From Paenibacillus xylanexedens (lineage in GTDB: Bacteria > Bacillota > Bacilli > Paenibacillales > Paenibacillaceae), in the NCBI RefSeq assembly GCF_007676705.1, contig NZ_VEBF01000002.1:806001-870000 (forward strand): a stretch of 64,000 nt of DNA, written 5' to 3'. Below the pieces are notes generated by a model. The model was given only the letters and a program-made list of their open reading frames with translations, was not told where the DNA came from and did not search any database. The translations under genes were made by a program, and so were the position numbers. Of this stretch, positions 9,218-20,017 are shown in pieces. Position 1 is the first letter of the stretch; the number at the start of each line of letters is the position of its first letter.

Positions 9218-10030
9218 TCAGGCTCGGAACCCTTTTTTTCCAATCATCGTCAGAATCAGCATCATGATCAGCAATAATACGATCGTTGCTCCAGGTGCGA
9301 GGTTCCAGATGCCTGCTACGACCAGTCCAAGGACTACGGCAATTTCACCGATAACCACGGACAAAATAATGGCGGACTTGAAACTTCGGGCCATCAATAG
9401 GCTGACTGCTACCGGAATGGTCAATAACGCCGATACTAGAAGCGCACCTACAATCTTGATCGCCGTACTAATGACGAGTGCTGTCATCACAGTAATTAAC
9501 ATGTTCAGAATTCTCACAGGTAATCCTGTGACAGCTGCCGCATCTTCCTCAAAGCTCAAAAGGAAAAATTCCTTATGTAACAACGCCACTACGATCACCA
9601 CGATCAGCGTAACCACACCTACCAGCTTCAGATCCGTCGCATCCAATGTATATATGCTGCCGAACAAATAACTCATGACATCTGCATTATATCCTTTGCC
9701 CAGCGTGAAGAACAATGAAGCTAGCGCCACGCCTCCGGACATGATAATGGCAATCGATAATTCGGCATAACTCTTGTACGCTTTGCGCAGTTTCTCTATT
9801 GCAAATGAAGCAAGAACGGCAAATATCAAACCTACCGCAATGGGATACACTTCAATCAGGAATCCGAGTGCAACGCCGGCGATGGTCACATGAGACAAGG
9901 TGTCTCCGATCATGGATAACCGCCGTAACACCAGGAACAGTCCGATCAGCGGAGCGGTGATGCCAATTAACAGTCCACCCGCCAGCGCACGCTGAAAAAA
10001 ATCACTCATTAATATTTCCAAAACAAACAC
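9218..10030 (-). CDS. znuB: Zinc ABC transporter permease ZnuB
   Basis: Membrane subunit of the zinc importer, ABC-3 family, about 265-270 residues with eight to nine hydrophobic helices spanning the whole length. RRLSMIGDTLSHVTIAGVALG near residue 37-57 is the family signature that contacts the ATPase. The start is uncertain: GTG at 10030 lies only 3 nt from AAGGAG, TTG at 10021 is better spaced, and ATG at 10009 also fits. Gene order znuA-znuC-znuB on the minus strand, followed by ccdA. Confidence 0.92.
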   Translation of the reverse strand: MFVLEILMSDFFQRALAGGLLIGITAPLIGLFLVLRRLSMIGDTLSHVTIAGVALGFLIEVYPIAVGLIFAVLASFAIEKLRKAYKSYAELSIAIIMSGGVALASLFFTLGKGYNADVMSYLFGSIYTLDATDLKLVGVVTLIVVIVVALLHKEFFLLSFEEDAAAVTGLPVRILNMLITVMTALVISTAIKIVGALLVSALLTIPVAVSLLMARSFKSAIILSVVIGEIAVVLGLVVAGIWNLAPGATIVLLLIMMLILTMIGKKGFRA

Positions 10031-10073
10031 GACTCCTTCGGCCTTGCTCTAATCTAATGGGCCATAAATACGG

Positions 10074-10832
10074 CTAGCGCACCTGTGCAGTAGTATGTTG
10101 CAGGTTGGTCTCGGCACAATCTTGCAACTCATGCGAATGACGGACATGGAAATTAATTTTGCCATTCGTTACCGCAGCTTCGGAACCCAGATAATTCTCC
10201 ATCCGGTCCATATCATGAGACACCATCAGAAAAGTCATCCGGTGATGTTCATGCATATGTGTAATCAGTTCAAAGAAACTGGCCTGTGATTCAGCATCAA
10301 TACCTACCGTTGGTTCATCCAAAATCAGTAGATCCGGGTGATTAATAAGCGCTCGTGCCAAAAATACACGCTGCTGCTGTCCGCCGGACAACTGACCAAT
10401 ACGTTTGTTCGCCAGATCCTCGATCCGCATGACCTGCATCGCATCCGTACACTGTTGCTGACATTTGCGAGACATACGACGGAACATGTTTTTGTTATTG
10501 TATAAGCCGGACATGACCACTTCACGAACGGTCGCAGGGAACAACGGGTTAAATGCATTCTTTTGTGGCACATACCCGATACGGTCCCAATCTTTGAACC
10601 TGCGGATCGACTGTCCGAAAAGTTTGATATCTCCCTGCGCAGGAGGCAACAATCCTACCAGCATGCGCAGCAACGTCGTTTTACCCGCGCCATTGGAACC
10701 GATAATCCCGACAAAGTCCCGTTCCTGAGCCATAAAATCGAGATTCTCAATCACTCGCTGGTCCCCATAGGAAAATGATAGTTTCTCGATCTCTATAATT
10801 GGATCATGACATAATGGCATGATTTGCTGCAT
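10074..10832 (-). CDS. znuC: Zinc ABC transporter ATP-binding protein ZnuC
   Basis: ATPase of the zinc importer. Walker A GSNGAGKTT (about residue 45), Q-loop in GYVPQKNAFNP, signature LSGGQQQR, Walker B LLILDEPTVG and switch histidine in MVSHDMDR are intact. The ATG at 10832 with GAAGGGCGG upstream gives 252 residues; an in-frame ATG at 10868 would add 12 poorly conserved residues. It lies between znuA and znuB and should be cotranscribed with them. Confidence 0.95.
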   Translation of the reverse strand: MQQIMPLCHDPIIEIEKLSFSYGDQRVIENLDFMAQERDFVGIIGSNGAGKTTLLRMLVGLLPPAQGDIKLFGQSIRRFKDWDRIGYVPQKNAFNPLFPATVREVVMSGLYNNKNMFRRMSRKCQQQCTDAMQVMRIEDLANKRIGQLSGGQQQRVFLARALINHPDLLILDEPTVGIDAESQASFFELITHMHEHHRMTFLMVSHDMDRMENYLGSEAAVTNGKINFHVRHSHELQDCAETNLQHTTAQVR

Positions 10833-10873
10833 GGCAAAGCCGCCCTTCATTATATATAAGGATCTCATAGCGT

Positions 10874-10911
10874 CCTAAGAGCCTTCACCGCGAACGGTAA
10901 AGACTCTTAGG
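10874..10911 (-). promoter_or_regulatory. Intra-operon hairpin between znuA and znuC
   Basis: CCTAAGAG and CTCTTAGG are perfect inverted arms, with an inner ACCG/CGGT pair. There is no T-run on the minus side, so it looks like an mRNA-stability or processing hairpin rather than a full terminator. Confidence 0.6.
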
Positions 10912-10931
10912 TCTGAATCCTTCATTCTATC

Positions 10932-11990
10932 TTATTTTAATGCGATCAGCAGATTTTGCAAATTTTTCTCCATCAGGGTAAAATAATCATCCCCGTTTGT
11001 TGCTTGCTCTTTGGTCAATCCCTCAACCGGATTAAGAACCATGGTTTCCACACCTGCTTCGCTTGCCAGTGTTTTCGCCAATTTGTCAGATACCAGCTCT
11101 TCGAAGAAAATGTATTTGATACCTTCATCTTTAACCAGTTTCGCAAGCTTCACAATATCCTGTCCTGTCGGTTCAGCATCCGGGGAGAGTCCCATAATGG
11201 CATGCTGGGTTAATCCATAATCACGCGTAAGGTAGCCAAACGCTTGGTGCGAGACAACAATTTCCTTGTTCGGTACCGTAGCCAGTTCATCCGTAAAACG
11301 CTGATCCAGCGTCTCAAGCTTGGTAAGAAGCGCTTCATACCGTTGTTCGTAACCGGCTTTGTGATCAGGATCTGCTTCGACCAGACTATTTTTAATATTT
11401 TCAGCCATGATCATGGCTGATTTCGGACTAACCCACGTATGTGGATCAATATGATGATCAGCGACATCTTCACTGCTCGCCTCATCTGCGTGTTCATCTG
11501 CATGCTCGTCTTCGTGTTCTTCGCCATGACCATGCCCATCATCACCCTCAGCGGTTAACAGCTTAACGCCTTCGCTGACAGCAACAGACTTCACCTGTGT
11601 ATCACTGTTCAGCGACTTCAGGAAATTCGGTACCCATCCTTCGAGTCCAGCTCCATTATAAAAGAACAGCTGTGCCTTGGACGTATTGACAATATCCTGA
11701 CTTTTCGGAGTCCAGTCATGTGGCTCTACTCCCGTTGGCAGCAGGTTAATGACATTGGCATCTTCACCACCGATTGCAGCTGTAAAAGCATATACAGGAT
11801 AAAATGTCGTCACGACGTTTACTTTACCTTCCACCATCTTGGCATTATCGGAACTATTCTGCCCACACGCAGATAATACCAATAAGCTGAGAATAAGCAG
11901 ACCCGTCCATAGCAACTTCCTGTTGCCTCTTTTGTTCATCTTCCCTGTCCGGTTATCTTGAACTTGATGTTGCACTTTATAAAATGTCAT
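10932..11990 (-). CDS. znuA: Zinc-binding lipoprotein ZnuA (ABC substrate-binding protein)
   Basis: Cluster 9 solute-binding lipoprotein that hands Zn(II) to ZnuBC. A lipobox LSAC follows a hydrophobic segment. A His/Asp/Glu-rich loop around residues 165-190 (repeated DEHADEH-type units) and conserved binding histidines in PHDWTP, DPHTWVSP and SHQAFGY mark a zinc rather than manganese transporter. The ATG at 11990 has GGAGTG at good spacing; the ATG at 11939 would give a shorter signal peptide but only a weak ribosome site. A Zur-like operator lies 25 bp upstream. Confidence 0.93.
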   Translation of the reverse strand: MTFYKVQHQVQDNRTGKMNKRGNRKLLWTGLLILSLLVLSACGQNSSDNAKMVEGKVNVVTTFYPVYAFTAAIGGEDANVINLLPTGVEPHDWTPKSQDIVNTSKAQLFFYNGAGLEGWVPNFLKSLNSDTQVKSVAVSEGVKLLTAEGDDGHGHGEEHEDEHADEHADEASSEDVADHHIDPHTWVSPKSAMIMAENIKNSLVEADPDHKAGYEQRYEALLTKLETLDQRFTDELATVPNKEIVVSHQAFGYLTRDYGLTQHAIMGLSPDAEPTGQDIVKLAKLVKDEGIKYIFFEELVSDKLAKTLASEAGVETMVLNPVEGLTKEQATNGDDYFTLMEKNLQNLLIALK

Positions 11991-12014
11991 TATGATTCAC
12001 TCCGCATCTCTTAA

Positions 12015-12029
12015 TCGTAAACATTACTG
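12015..12029 (-). promoter_or_regulatory. Zur-box-like operator upstream of znuA
   Basis: On the minus strand the site reads CAGTAATGTTTACGA, matching the 7-1-7 Zur consensus TCGTAAT-N-ATTACGA at 11 of 14 arm positions. It sits 25 bp before the znuA start codon, where bound Zur would block transcription. Confidence 0.65.
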
Positions 12030-12153
12030 AAAGAATTATAGGTAACCTGAACCCAGTTGTCAAGCTATCTCATCCTATTTATTCTCTCCCGAAGTACGAA
12101 GTTCATAACAGTATATGCTTGTTCTCTTCCCTTAAGATGCGATTTATATCAAC

Positions 12154-12185
12154 AAAAAAAAGGGGCCCGAATTACATTGGGCCAC
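12154..12185 (-). terminator. Intrinsic terminator of metG
   Basis: Minus strand GGCCC(9 nt)GGGCC is followed by C and about eight T. It lies about 120 bp past the metG stop. A 15-bp inverted repeat lies between them (see the entry at 12212). Confidence 0.75.
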
Positions 12186-12211
12186 CTTGTGTCATTTTTA
12201 TGACAGGACTT

Positions 12212-12293
12212 GAATCAATTTCATAACTCAATAAAAATAGATTTTTGTATCTACCCTTGATTGAAGCAGCTAAAGGTATTATGAAATTGATTC
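12212..12293. repeat. Perfect 15-bp inverted repeat with 52-bp spacer
   Basis: GAATCAATTTCATAA at 12212-12226 is the exact reverse complement of TTATGAAATTGATTC at 12279-12293. The element lies immediately after the metG stop (12304) inside the 313-bp gap 11991-12303, whose other contents are the metG terminator and the znuA operator. It is too long-spaced to be a normal terminator; role unknown. Confidence 0.75.
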
Positions 12294-12303
12294 GTTTATA
12301 TTC

Positions 12304-14680
<2,377 letters not shown>

Positions 14681-14686
14681 AGGAAA

Positions 14687-14716
14687 AATATACTGAAATG
14701 CGGCCACCTTTGTCAA
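14687..14716 (-). promoter_or_regulatory. Sigma-A promoter of the metG T-box transcript
   Basis: Minus strand TTGACA (14711-14716), an 18-bp spacer and TATATT (14687-14692) give a near-consensus housekeeping promoter just before the T-box leader. Confidence 0.8.
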
Positions 14717-14783
14717 GTGGACAGCTTACTCAACTTCAACCCTGGCCTGTTCCAAGCCACTCTATTACTTCAGGCGATATTGT

Positions 14784-15035
14784 TTACTCCGATACCATCA
14801 TAGACTTCTCCGCCTTCGGCGGCACCAGATCCACGCCACCTGGATGAAATGGGTGACATTTGGCTATGCGTTTCGCTGTTAACAACGAGCCTTTGAGCGC
14901 ACCGTGCACTTCAATCGCCTCCATGGCGTAAGCCGAACAACTCGGATAGAACCGACATGTTGGCGGCGTTAATGGAGAGATATAGTTGCGATACACCCGA
15001 ATGGGTGCCTGAGCAATTCTGCGAGATAACTTCAT
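14784..15035 (-). CDS. yidD: Membrane protein insertion efficiency factor YidD
   Basis: 83 residues with the full family pattern: [39 protein letters not shown] is split over residues about 11-48, followed by the [14 protein letters not shown] motif. An N-terminal amphipathic helix attaches it to the inner face of the membrane, where relatives assist YidC-type insertion. Unusually it is not beside rpmH/rnpA but starts 2 bp after the zur stop, so it is probably translated with zur. Confidence 0.93.
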   Translation of the reverse strand: MKLSRRIAQAPIRVYRNYISPLTPPTCRFYPSCSAYAMEAIEVHGALKGSLLTAKRIAKCHPFHPGGVDLVPPKAEKSMMVSE

Positions 15036-15037
15036 GG

Positions 15038-15502
15038 TCAGTGCTTCCCGTGAGCGTGTTGATGTCCAGACGCCGCTTTGGCCGGAGCATGCTCAGCACA
15101 GTCCTTGCAATATCCAAATACCTCGAACTTGTGATCTACAACCTGAAATTGCTCAGGCGCATCCGCAAGCTGCATCGGGCAAAAAACAATGGGATATGTC
15201 TTCTGACACTTCAGGCAGATCATATGATGGTGATGATGATCTTCACTACAATGTGCTCTGAATTTGACGCCATCTTCGAAGATGACCTGTTCCAGTACAC
15301 CCAGTTCCTGCATCACACGCAAATTCCGATATACCGTGTCAAAACTCAGTCCGCTATAAGTCTTACCCATATATTCATAGACGTCCTTGGGTGTAAGATA
15401 CCCGGGCGACTCGGCAAATAACCGGGCCAATGTTTTCCGCTGATCGGTAATGCGGAGCCCCTGTGAGGACATGGTCGAAATAATCTGTTCTGTCGACAGC
15501 AT
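15038..15502 (-). CDS. zur: Fur-family regulator, probably Zur
   Basis: 154 residues: a winged helix (residues about 1-80, with [21 protein letters not shown]), then a dimerisation domain with [11 protein letters not shown] and CKDCAEH CxxC pairs forming the structural zinc site, and a His-rich tail. It should repress zinc-uptake genes when zinc is plentiful. The Zur assignment is favoured over Fur or PerR by the znuABC operon 3-5 kb away carrying a Zur-like box; metal selectivity cannot be proven from sequence. CAGGAGGTG precedes the ATG; yidD follows after 2 bp. Confidence 0.85.
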   Translation of the reverse strand: MLSTEQIISTMSSQGLRITDQRKTLARLFAESPGYLTPKDVYEYMGKTYSGLSFDTVYRNLRVMQELGVLEQVIFEDGVKFRAHCSEDHHHHHMICLKCQKTYPIVFCPMQLADAPEQFQVVDHKFEVFGYCKDCAEHAPAKAASGHQHAHGKH

Positions 15503-15841
15503 GATCTAAAGCACCTCCTGTCATACGAGCATTTTGCATTATTCATAGAGCGACAGTTATTCGGCAAAAGCGAAAACTTTTGCTTTCTTGTATACCTCTA
15601 ATAATGCATCAAATTACGATTAGAGTCAACGAAGACACCGGGTTATATCATTCCAACAACACATAAAAAGGACTCCATGCACATGCATTGTCATTACGTT
15701 TAGCTTGGAGCTAATGACATTGCATTTTGATGGAGTCCCTTCCTGACGGTTCAGATGATCAATCGTTCGGGCGACTTTTGGGGTGAACGGGTATATATGA
15801 TATAAGCTTTCACTCCAAACCGTCCGTGCATGTTCCTGATA
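15503..15841. other. Intergenic region upstream of zur
   Basis: This 339-bp gap has no gene. It contains the terminator of the 15842 gene and, at 15613-15619, a single perfect Zur half-site ATTACGA whose partner half is poor, so autoregulation by Zur is only a possibility. Confidence 0.4.
15665..15739 (-). terminator. Large hairpin terminator
   Basis: GGGACTCCATC... and ...ATGGAGTCCTTTTT form the base and AATGTCATTA/AATGACA the top of a long stem; the T-run is on the minus side. It ends the secreted-protein gene that stops at 15842. Confidence 0.85.
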
Positions 15842-18091
15842 TTACTTTTCAGCCGGAAGCGGTGTGAACAGCAGGTTAACAGGCAGGTTACTACCTGGTG
15901 CCGCCGAGAAGAGAATGGTTACACTCTCGCCGTACGAACCTGTGCGATACATAACGCTTTGCTCATTTGGTGCAGTAACAGATTTACCTGTGGAAATCTG
16001 AACGACCTGTCCATTCACGAGTGCCACACCTGAGTATCTGCCCCCACGAGGGTTGAAAGAAATCAACGTGCGCGGAGCAACGTTATTCAATGTAATTTTG
16101 TACAGTACACCGAAGTTACCTGCGTTGGAAGCTTCTGTATACGCCATAGGATCCGTTCCTACAAGGTTTGGATCACTTGCATTATCTCCAAGTGGAAGAC
16201 GTGCAGGCTTCGATCCTACTTCTTGATCGTACGTAATAATTCGTGTTGCATTTGGATACGTTCCACGGTTGTGAACCCCATCACGATCGAGAACCGGCAG
16301 GCTCGACAACACTTCCATCGGGTCCTTGTTCTCTTCGATCATGATAATGTTGTAATCCAATTCATAATCACTGAATACATCCGAATACAAGGAGATGACT
16401 TGTCCCTGTTTCATCGGAAGAACGCTCAGATCATTGAGAATCAGCTTGCTTTCTCCTGGCTGGATGTACACTTTCTTTTGTCCGGTACCATTCTGCATGG
16501 ATTGGAACCAACGGTCAATCGACAACTTTCCAGCTACCGTTGCAAAAGGAGACGGTCCTGCAAAGCCCATGTTTTGCTGTTCAATGGACGCCGTGTAAGC
16601 ATTGTTGTTTGTTGCTACAACGTACATTTTCACGTTTTTGCCTGTGTTGTTCACATGGTGAATCATGAAGCGCGTCTGTCCGAAAGAAGATTCCTTGTAC
16701 ACAATGCCTTCCGTATTCACGGTTTCCGGGCTGTTACTGCGGATCAGAAGACTTGGTTCATCATAATATGTGAAAGGAACTTTCTCCAATGCCGGTACGC
16801 CGCCACCATCGAAGGTAAACTTCTCACCTACTGGTGTGAACAATTGGTTGAAGTCGGTCAAACTGTATAGCGTCTCGCCCGTAATATTGATCATCTTGGT
16901 ATAGCTGTCGCTAGCACCATGTTTATCGGTAACTGTAATCGTTACGGTCTTCGGTCCTGGAACAAAGAATGCCAGTGCATTGTTATCCCATTCTGTTTTT
17001 ACAATCGCATTTTCATCATCTGTACTTTGATCAATATAGGTGATTTTCTCACCCATTTTGTATTCTTCCTTATCCGTCGTAAACATCGCAACTGGTGGCA
17101 GATTCGGTCTTTCAACCTTAATCGTAACCGAGTACGGATCACTCCATTGACCACTCGAATCCTGGACCGCATAGGTTACCGTATATGTACCTGGTTGGTC
17201 GAATGAATCCTGACGGCCAGTCCAACGCTCATCAACAATGCTGAGTCCCTTGGGAGAGCTGGATCTGGTTGTGTAGGTTACCTGGTCTCCGGCAAAGACT
17301 TCTTTTTGTACCGTGAAGCTCGCCACCGGTTTGGTACTCAGATTCAATACAACCGTTTTGGCCGGTTGATTGACTTTATATGTGATGTTCAGGGCCTGCG
17401 TAATCGACGTCAGTGGCACCATGAACGTATTCTTTTGTTGATAAGCCGCGCCCTTCATCGTTCTGGACACACCATTAACGGTATAGATCTTGCTGTTTGT
17501 TTTGAAACGCAGCTCATCTTCACCACTAATAATGATCGTTTCTTTGGTTGTGTTATCATATTTAACATCATAGCCAACCCGATCAACGAGAGCACGGATC
17601 GCTACATAGGATACACCATTTTTAACAGCCATCGGCTGTCCGGCAAGATACGTTTTGCCATCTTGCATCATTTTATTACTGTTCATATAAAGAGTGAGGT
17701 CTCCACCCCCACCTCCAGCAGTCGAATTCCCTGTAGACGGTTGCTCCACTTCTACCGGTGCAGGTGCTGGTGTTTCCTCAGCTGTACCTTCTTCGTCCGT
17801 AGGTTCCGTTACCGGCTCAACAGGAGTCGCGTCTGTTCCTGTAGGAACATCTGTCTCAGGATTCACTTCTTCAGTTGTTTCAATATTTGATGTTGGAGTG
17901 TCTGTTCCGGATTTCACTTCGGATTCCGCGATGGTTTGTTCTTTCTTCACAACCTCCACGGATTTAACTTTGGCTGTATTCACTGGTGTAGTATCGCTCT
18001 GATCAGCTGATTGTGCATTGGCAGGAATGACTGCAAACGCTTGAAAAACAGCAAAAGCGGTAAGTATGGACAATTTCTTCTTCAAATTCAT
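15842..18091 (-). CDS. Secreted protein with copper-amine-oxidase-like domain and PKD-like repeats
   Basis: 749 residues. Signal peptide ending ANA (about residue 26), a Thr/Glu/Pro-rich spacer (30-125) with a GGGGG tract, a Cu_amine_oxidN1-like domain (about 130-255; VSYVAIRALVDRVGYDV and FMVPLTSITQALNITY), then two PKD/Ig-like repeats (about 260-330 and 335-405) and a C-terminal region of about 340 residues I do not recognise, which resembles a beta-rich surface module. Role unknown; cell-wall attachment is inferred from the N-domain. GAAGGAG precedes the ATG. It is monocistronic, with its own terminator. Confidence 0.8.
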   Translation of the reverse strand: MNLKKKLSILTAFAVFQAFAVIPANAQSADQSDTTPVNTAKVKSVEVVKKEQTIAESEVKSGTDTPTSNIETTEEVNPETDVPTGTDATPVEPVTEPTDEEGTAEETPAPAPVEVEQPSTGNSTAGGGGGDLTLYMNSNKMMQDGKTYLAGQPMAVKNGVSYVAIRALVDRVGYDVKYDNTTKETIIISGEDELRFKTNSKIYTVNGVSRTMKGAAYQQKNTFMVPLTSITQALNITYKVNQPAKTVVLNLSTKPVASFTVQKEVFAGDQVTYTTRSSSPKGLSIVDERWTGRQDSFDQPGTYTVTYAVQDSSGQWSDPYSVTIKVERPNLPPVAMFTTDKEEYKMGEKITYIDQSTDDENAIVKTEWDNNALAFFVPGPKTVTITVTDKHGASDSYTKMINITGETLYSLTDFNQLFTPVGEKFTFDGGGVPALEKVPFTYYDEPSLLIRSNSPETVNTEGIVYKESSFGQTRFMIHHVNNTGKNVKMYVVATNNNAYTASIEQQNMGFAGPSPFATVAGKLSIDRWFQSMQNGTGQKKVYIQPGESKLILNDLSVLPMKQGQVISLYSDVFSDYELDYNIIMIEENKDPMEVLSSLPVLDRDGVHNRGTYPNATRIITYDQEVGSKPARLPLGDNASDPNLVGTDPMAYTEASNAGNFGVLYKITLNNVAPRTLISFNPRGGRYSGVALVNGQVVQISTGKSVTAPNEQSVMYRTGSYGESVTILFSAAPGSNLPVNLLFTPLPAEK

Positions 18092-18299
18092 TCTTTGTCT
18101 TTGGCTCCTTCTGCTCCCATTTTATAAATATCCCCCTCAAAAAGTCATATTATTAGACGCTTGGGACCGGGAAAAGTTGCTAAAAAGTTAAGAGGAGAAT
18201 TGTAAACTTTTAATAGAAGGAAAATACTATGAAAATAGTTATCTATCAATAATCTTTTTTAGCATCTACTCCCAAGTTAACCCAATAGCAAATCCCAAC

Positions 18300-18328
18300 A
18301 AAAAAATCTCCCCAGGAAATGGTAGATT
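18300..18328 (-). terminator. Intrinsic terminator of nagZ operon
   Basis: Minus strand AATCTaCC / GGgAGATT pairs around a 6-7-nt loop and is followed by seven T, about 40 bp past the nagZ stop. The rest of the 275-bp gap 18092-18366 shows nothing clear beyond AT-rich sequence. Confidence 0.75.
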
Positions 18329-18366
18329 AGCACCATGTCTTAGAGAGATAAAAGGATTGAATATGT

Positions 18367-19986
18367 CTAACGTAAACGGACAGGTAAACTTCCTGTAGAC
18401 TCCAACTCACCGGTTAACACGAGAGAGAGTGCCCGGACGACTGTAGGCGTATTTTCATAGGTACACACATAACTTCCCGGCATCGAAAACTCCAGCAGAT
18501 CATATGGATTACGCAGAGCAATCACAATTAGCGAATGATTCTCACTAAGCTTTTCAACTAAATACCGTTGCCCTTTCGGAAGATGACCTGCAGATGTGTA
18601 AGTACATACGATGACCTGCTCAGCCTCCAACACATCCTTCAAAATCCGATCCGCTTCATCATACGATGGCTGAGTCGTTATTTTACGCTCACGAACTCTG
18701 CCTCGCAGCTGCAATAGCGCCACGCCAAGGGAATCTGTATGGGACCATGGTTCATCCACTTCTGTCCGTTGCACAACTTCGGGCCAGATGACATACACGT
18801 CCTGCTCTGGATTCAGCGGCAGCAACCCTTCATTATGAACCACTGTAATACTGCTCGAAGCGATCTTGAACAAGGTCGATTCAATGGATTCATTGGAAGG
18901 CAAGGGTTCATTATCTACTGCTTTGGCAGTTTCATTCGTTTTTGGTAAAATCAGACTCGTGTCCCGGTAACCGCAACGCGCTGCCTTCCATGTAATAATA
19001 CGTTCCAGTGACTTGTTAATGACCTCTTCCTTTATCCGCCCCGTTCGGACTGCTCGAACCACCGCTTCCACAGCAGCGACCTGGTCTTGCAAAGTGTGAC
19101 TCACCAGAATCAGATCCGCTCCTGCCTCCACAGCACGAATGGCAGCCTCAGCTACCCCATATGGCTTGGATATCGCATGCATTTCAAGACAGTCAGTAAT
19201 AATAATGCCCTCAAAGCCCATTTCTTCGCGCAACAGCCCGGTTAACACTTTACGTGATAATGTTGCCGGAATAGGCTCCGGTTCAATCGCTGGAAAGATA
19301 ACATGAGCTGTCATAATGGCATCGACCCCTGCCTCAATAGCTTGGCGGAACGGTAACAGCTCTATCTGTTCCAACCTGTTTCGATCATGGGGTACCGTAA
19401 CCATACCGAGGTGAGAATCTACCGTGGTATCTCCATGTCCGGGAAAATGTTTCGCTGTTGCAGCTATGCCCTGTGATTGATATCCGGTAATAGCTGCTGC
19501 TCCATGCTCGGCCACACTCTCGGCATTTTCACCATATGATCGTACGCCAATTACCGGGTTAAGAGCATTGTTATTCACGTCCACCACGGGCGCAAGGTTC
19601 ATATCAATACCGATGCTTTTCAACTCACGACCGAGAATTTGTGCACATTCAAGCGTATACTCCGGATTGCCTGTCGCACCTAGCGCCATGTTACCTGGCA
19701 CTTGGGTCACTCCATCTTTGTCGATCCGTGCGACCATGCCACCTTCCTGATCCACCGATATCATGAGTGGTAATTCCCCCACTTCAGCAGCAATCCCTTG
19801 CAGTTCAGTAGACAGTCGCGTCAATTGATCTACACTTTCTACATTACGCCGGAAATAGATGACGCCCCCAACGTGGTATTCCCTGATCAAGCGAGTAATC
19901 TGTTCATCTGCGTGCTGACCGTGAAATCCACACATGAACAATTGGCCTACCTTTTGCTCCAACGTCAAATTATTCAATGGTTTCAT
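18367..19986 (-). CDS. nagZ: GH3 beta-N-acetylhexosaminidase (NagZ type)
   Basis: Removes terminal beta-GlcNAc, typically from muropeptides or chito-oligosaccharides. KHFPGHGDTTVDSHLGM (near residue 175-190) carries the Asp-His general acid/base dyad specific to NagZ enzymes, and IIITDCLEM (near 255) holds the nucleophile aspartate. 539 residues, a catalytic barrel plus a C-terminal alpha/beta domain. No signal peptide, so it acts in the cytoplasm on imported substrate. GGAGGG precedes the ATG. It is the last gene of the transporter/two-component cluster, 31 bp after the regulator, which suggests the transporter imports a GlcNAc-containing sugar (inference). Confidence 0.9.
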   Translation of the reverse strand: MKPLNNLTLEQKVGQLFMCGFHGQHADEQITRLIREYHVGGVIYFRRNVESVDQLTRLSTELQGIAAEVGELPLMISVDQEGGMVARIDKDGVTQVPGNMALGATGNPEYTLECAQILGRELKSIGIDMNLAPVVDVNNNALNPVIGVRSYGENAESVAEHGAAAITGYQSQGIAATAKHFPGHGDTTVDSHLGMVTVPHDRNRLEQIELLPFRQAIEAGVDAIMTAHVIFPAIEPEPIPATLSRKVLTGLLREEMGFEGIIITDCLEMHAISKPYGVAEAAIRAVEAGADLILVSHTLQDQVAAVEAVVRAVRTGRIKEEVINKSLERIITWKAARCGYRDTSLILPKTNETAKAVDNEPLPSNESIESTLFKIASSSITVVHNEGLLPLNPEQDVYVIWPEVVQRTEVDEPWSHTDSLGVALLQLRGRVRERKITTQPSYDEADRILKDVLEAEQVIVCTYTSAGHLPKGQRYLVEKLSENHSLIVIALRNPYDLLEFSMPGSYVCTYENTPTVVRALSLVLTGELESTGSLPVRLR

Positions 19987-20017
19987 GCAACCCTATCCCT
20001 CCGTTTCCCTTAGGAGA

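Noticed and set aside
10932..11990. Manganese rather than zinc binding protein
   Set aside because: The His/Asp-rich loop and the Zur-like box favour zinc, although mntR is nearby.
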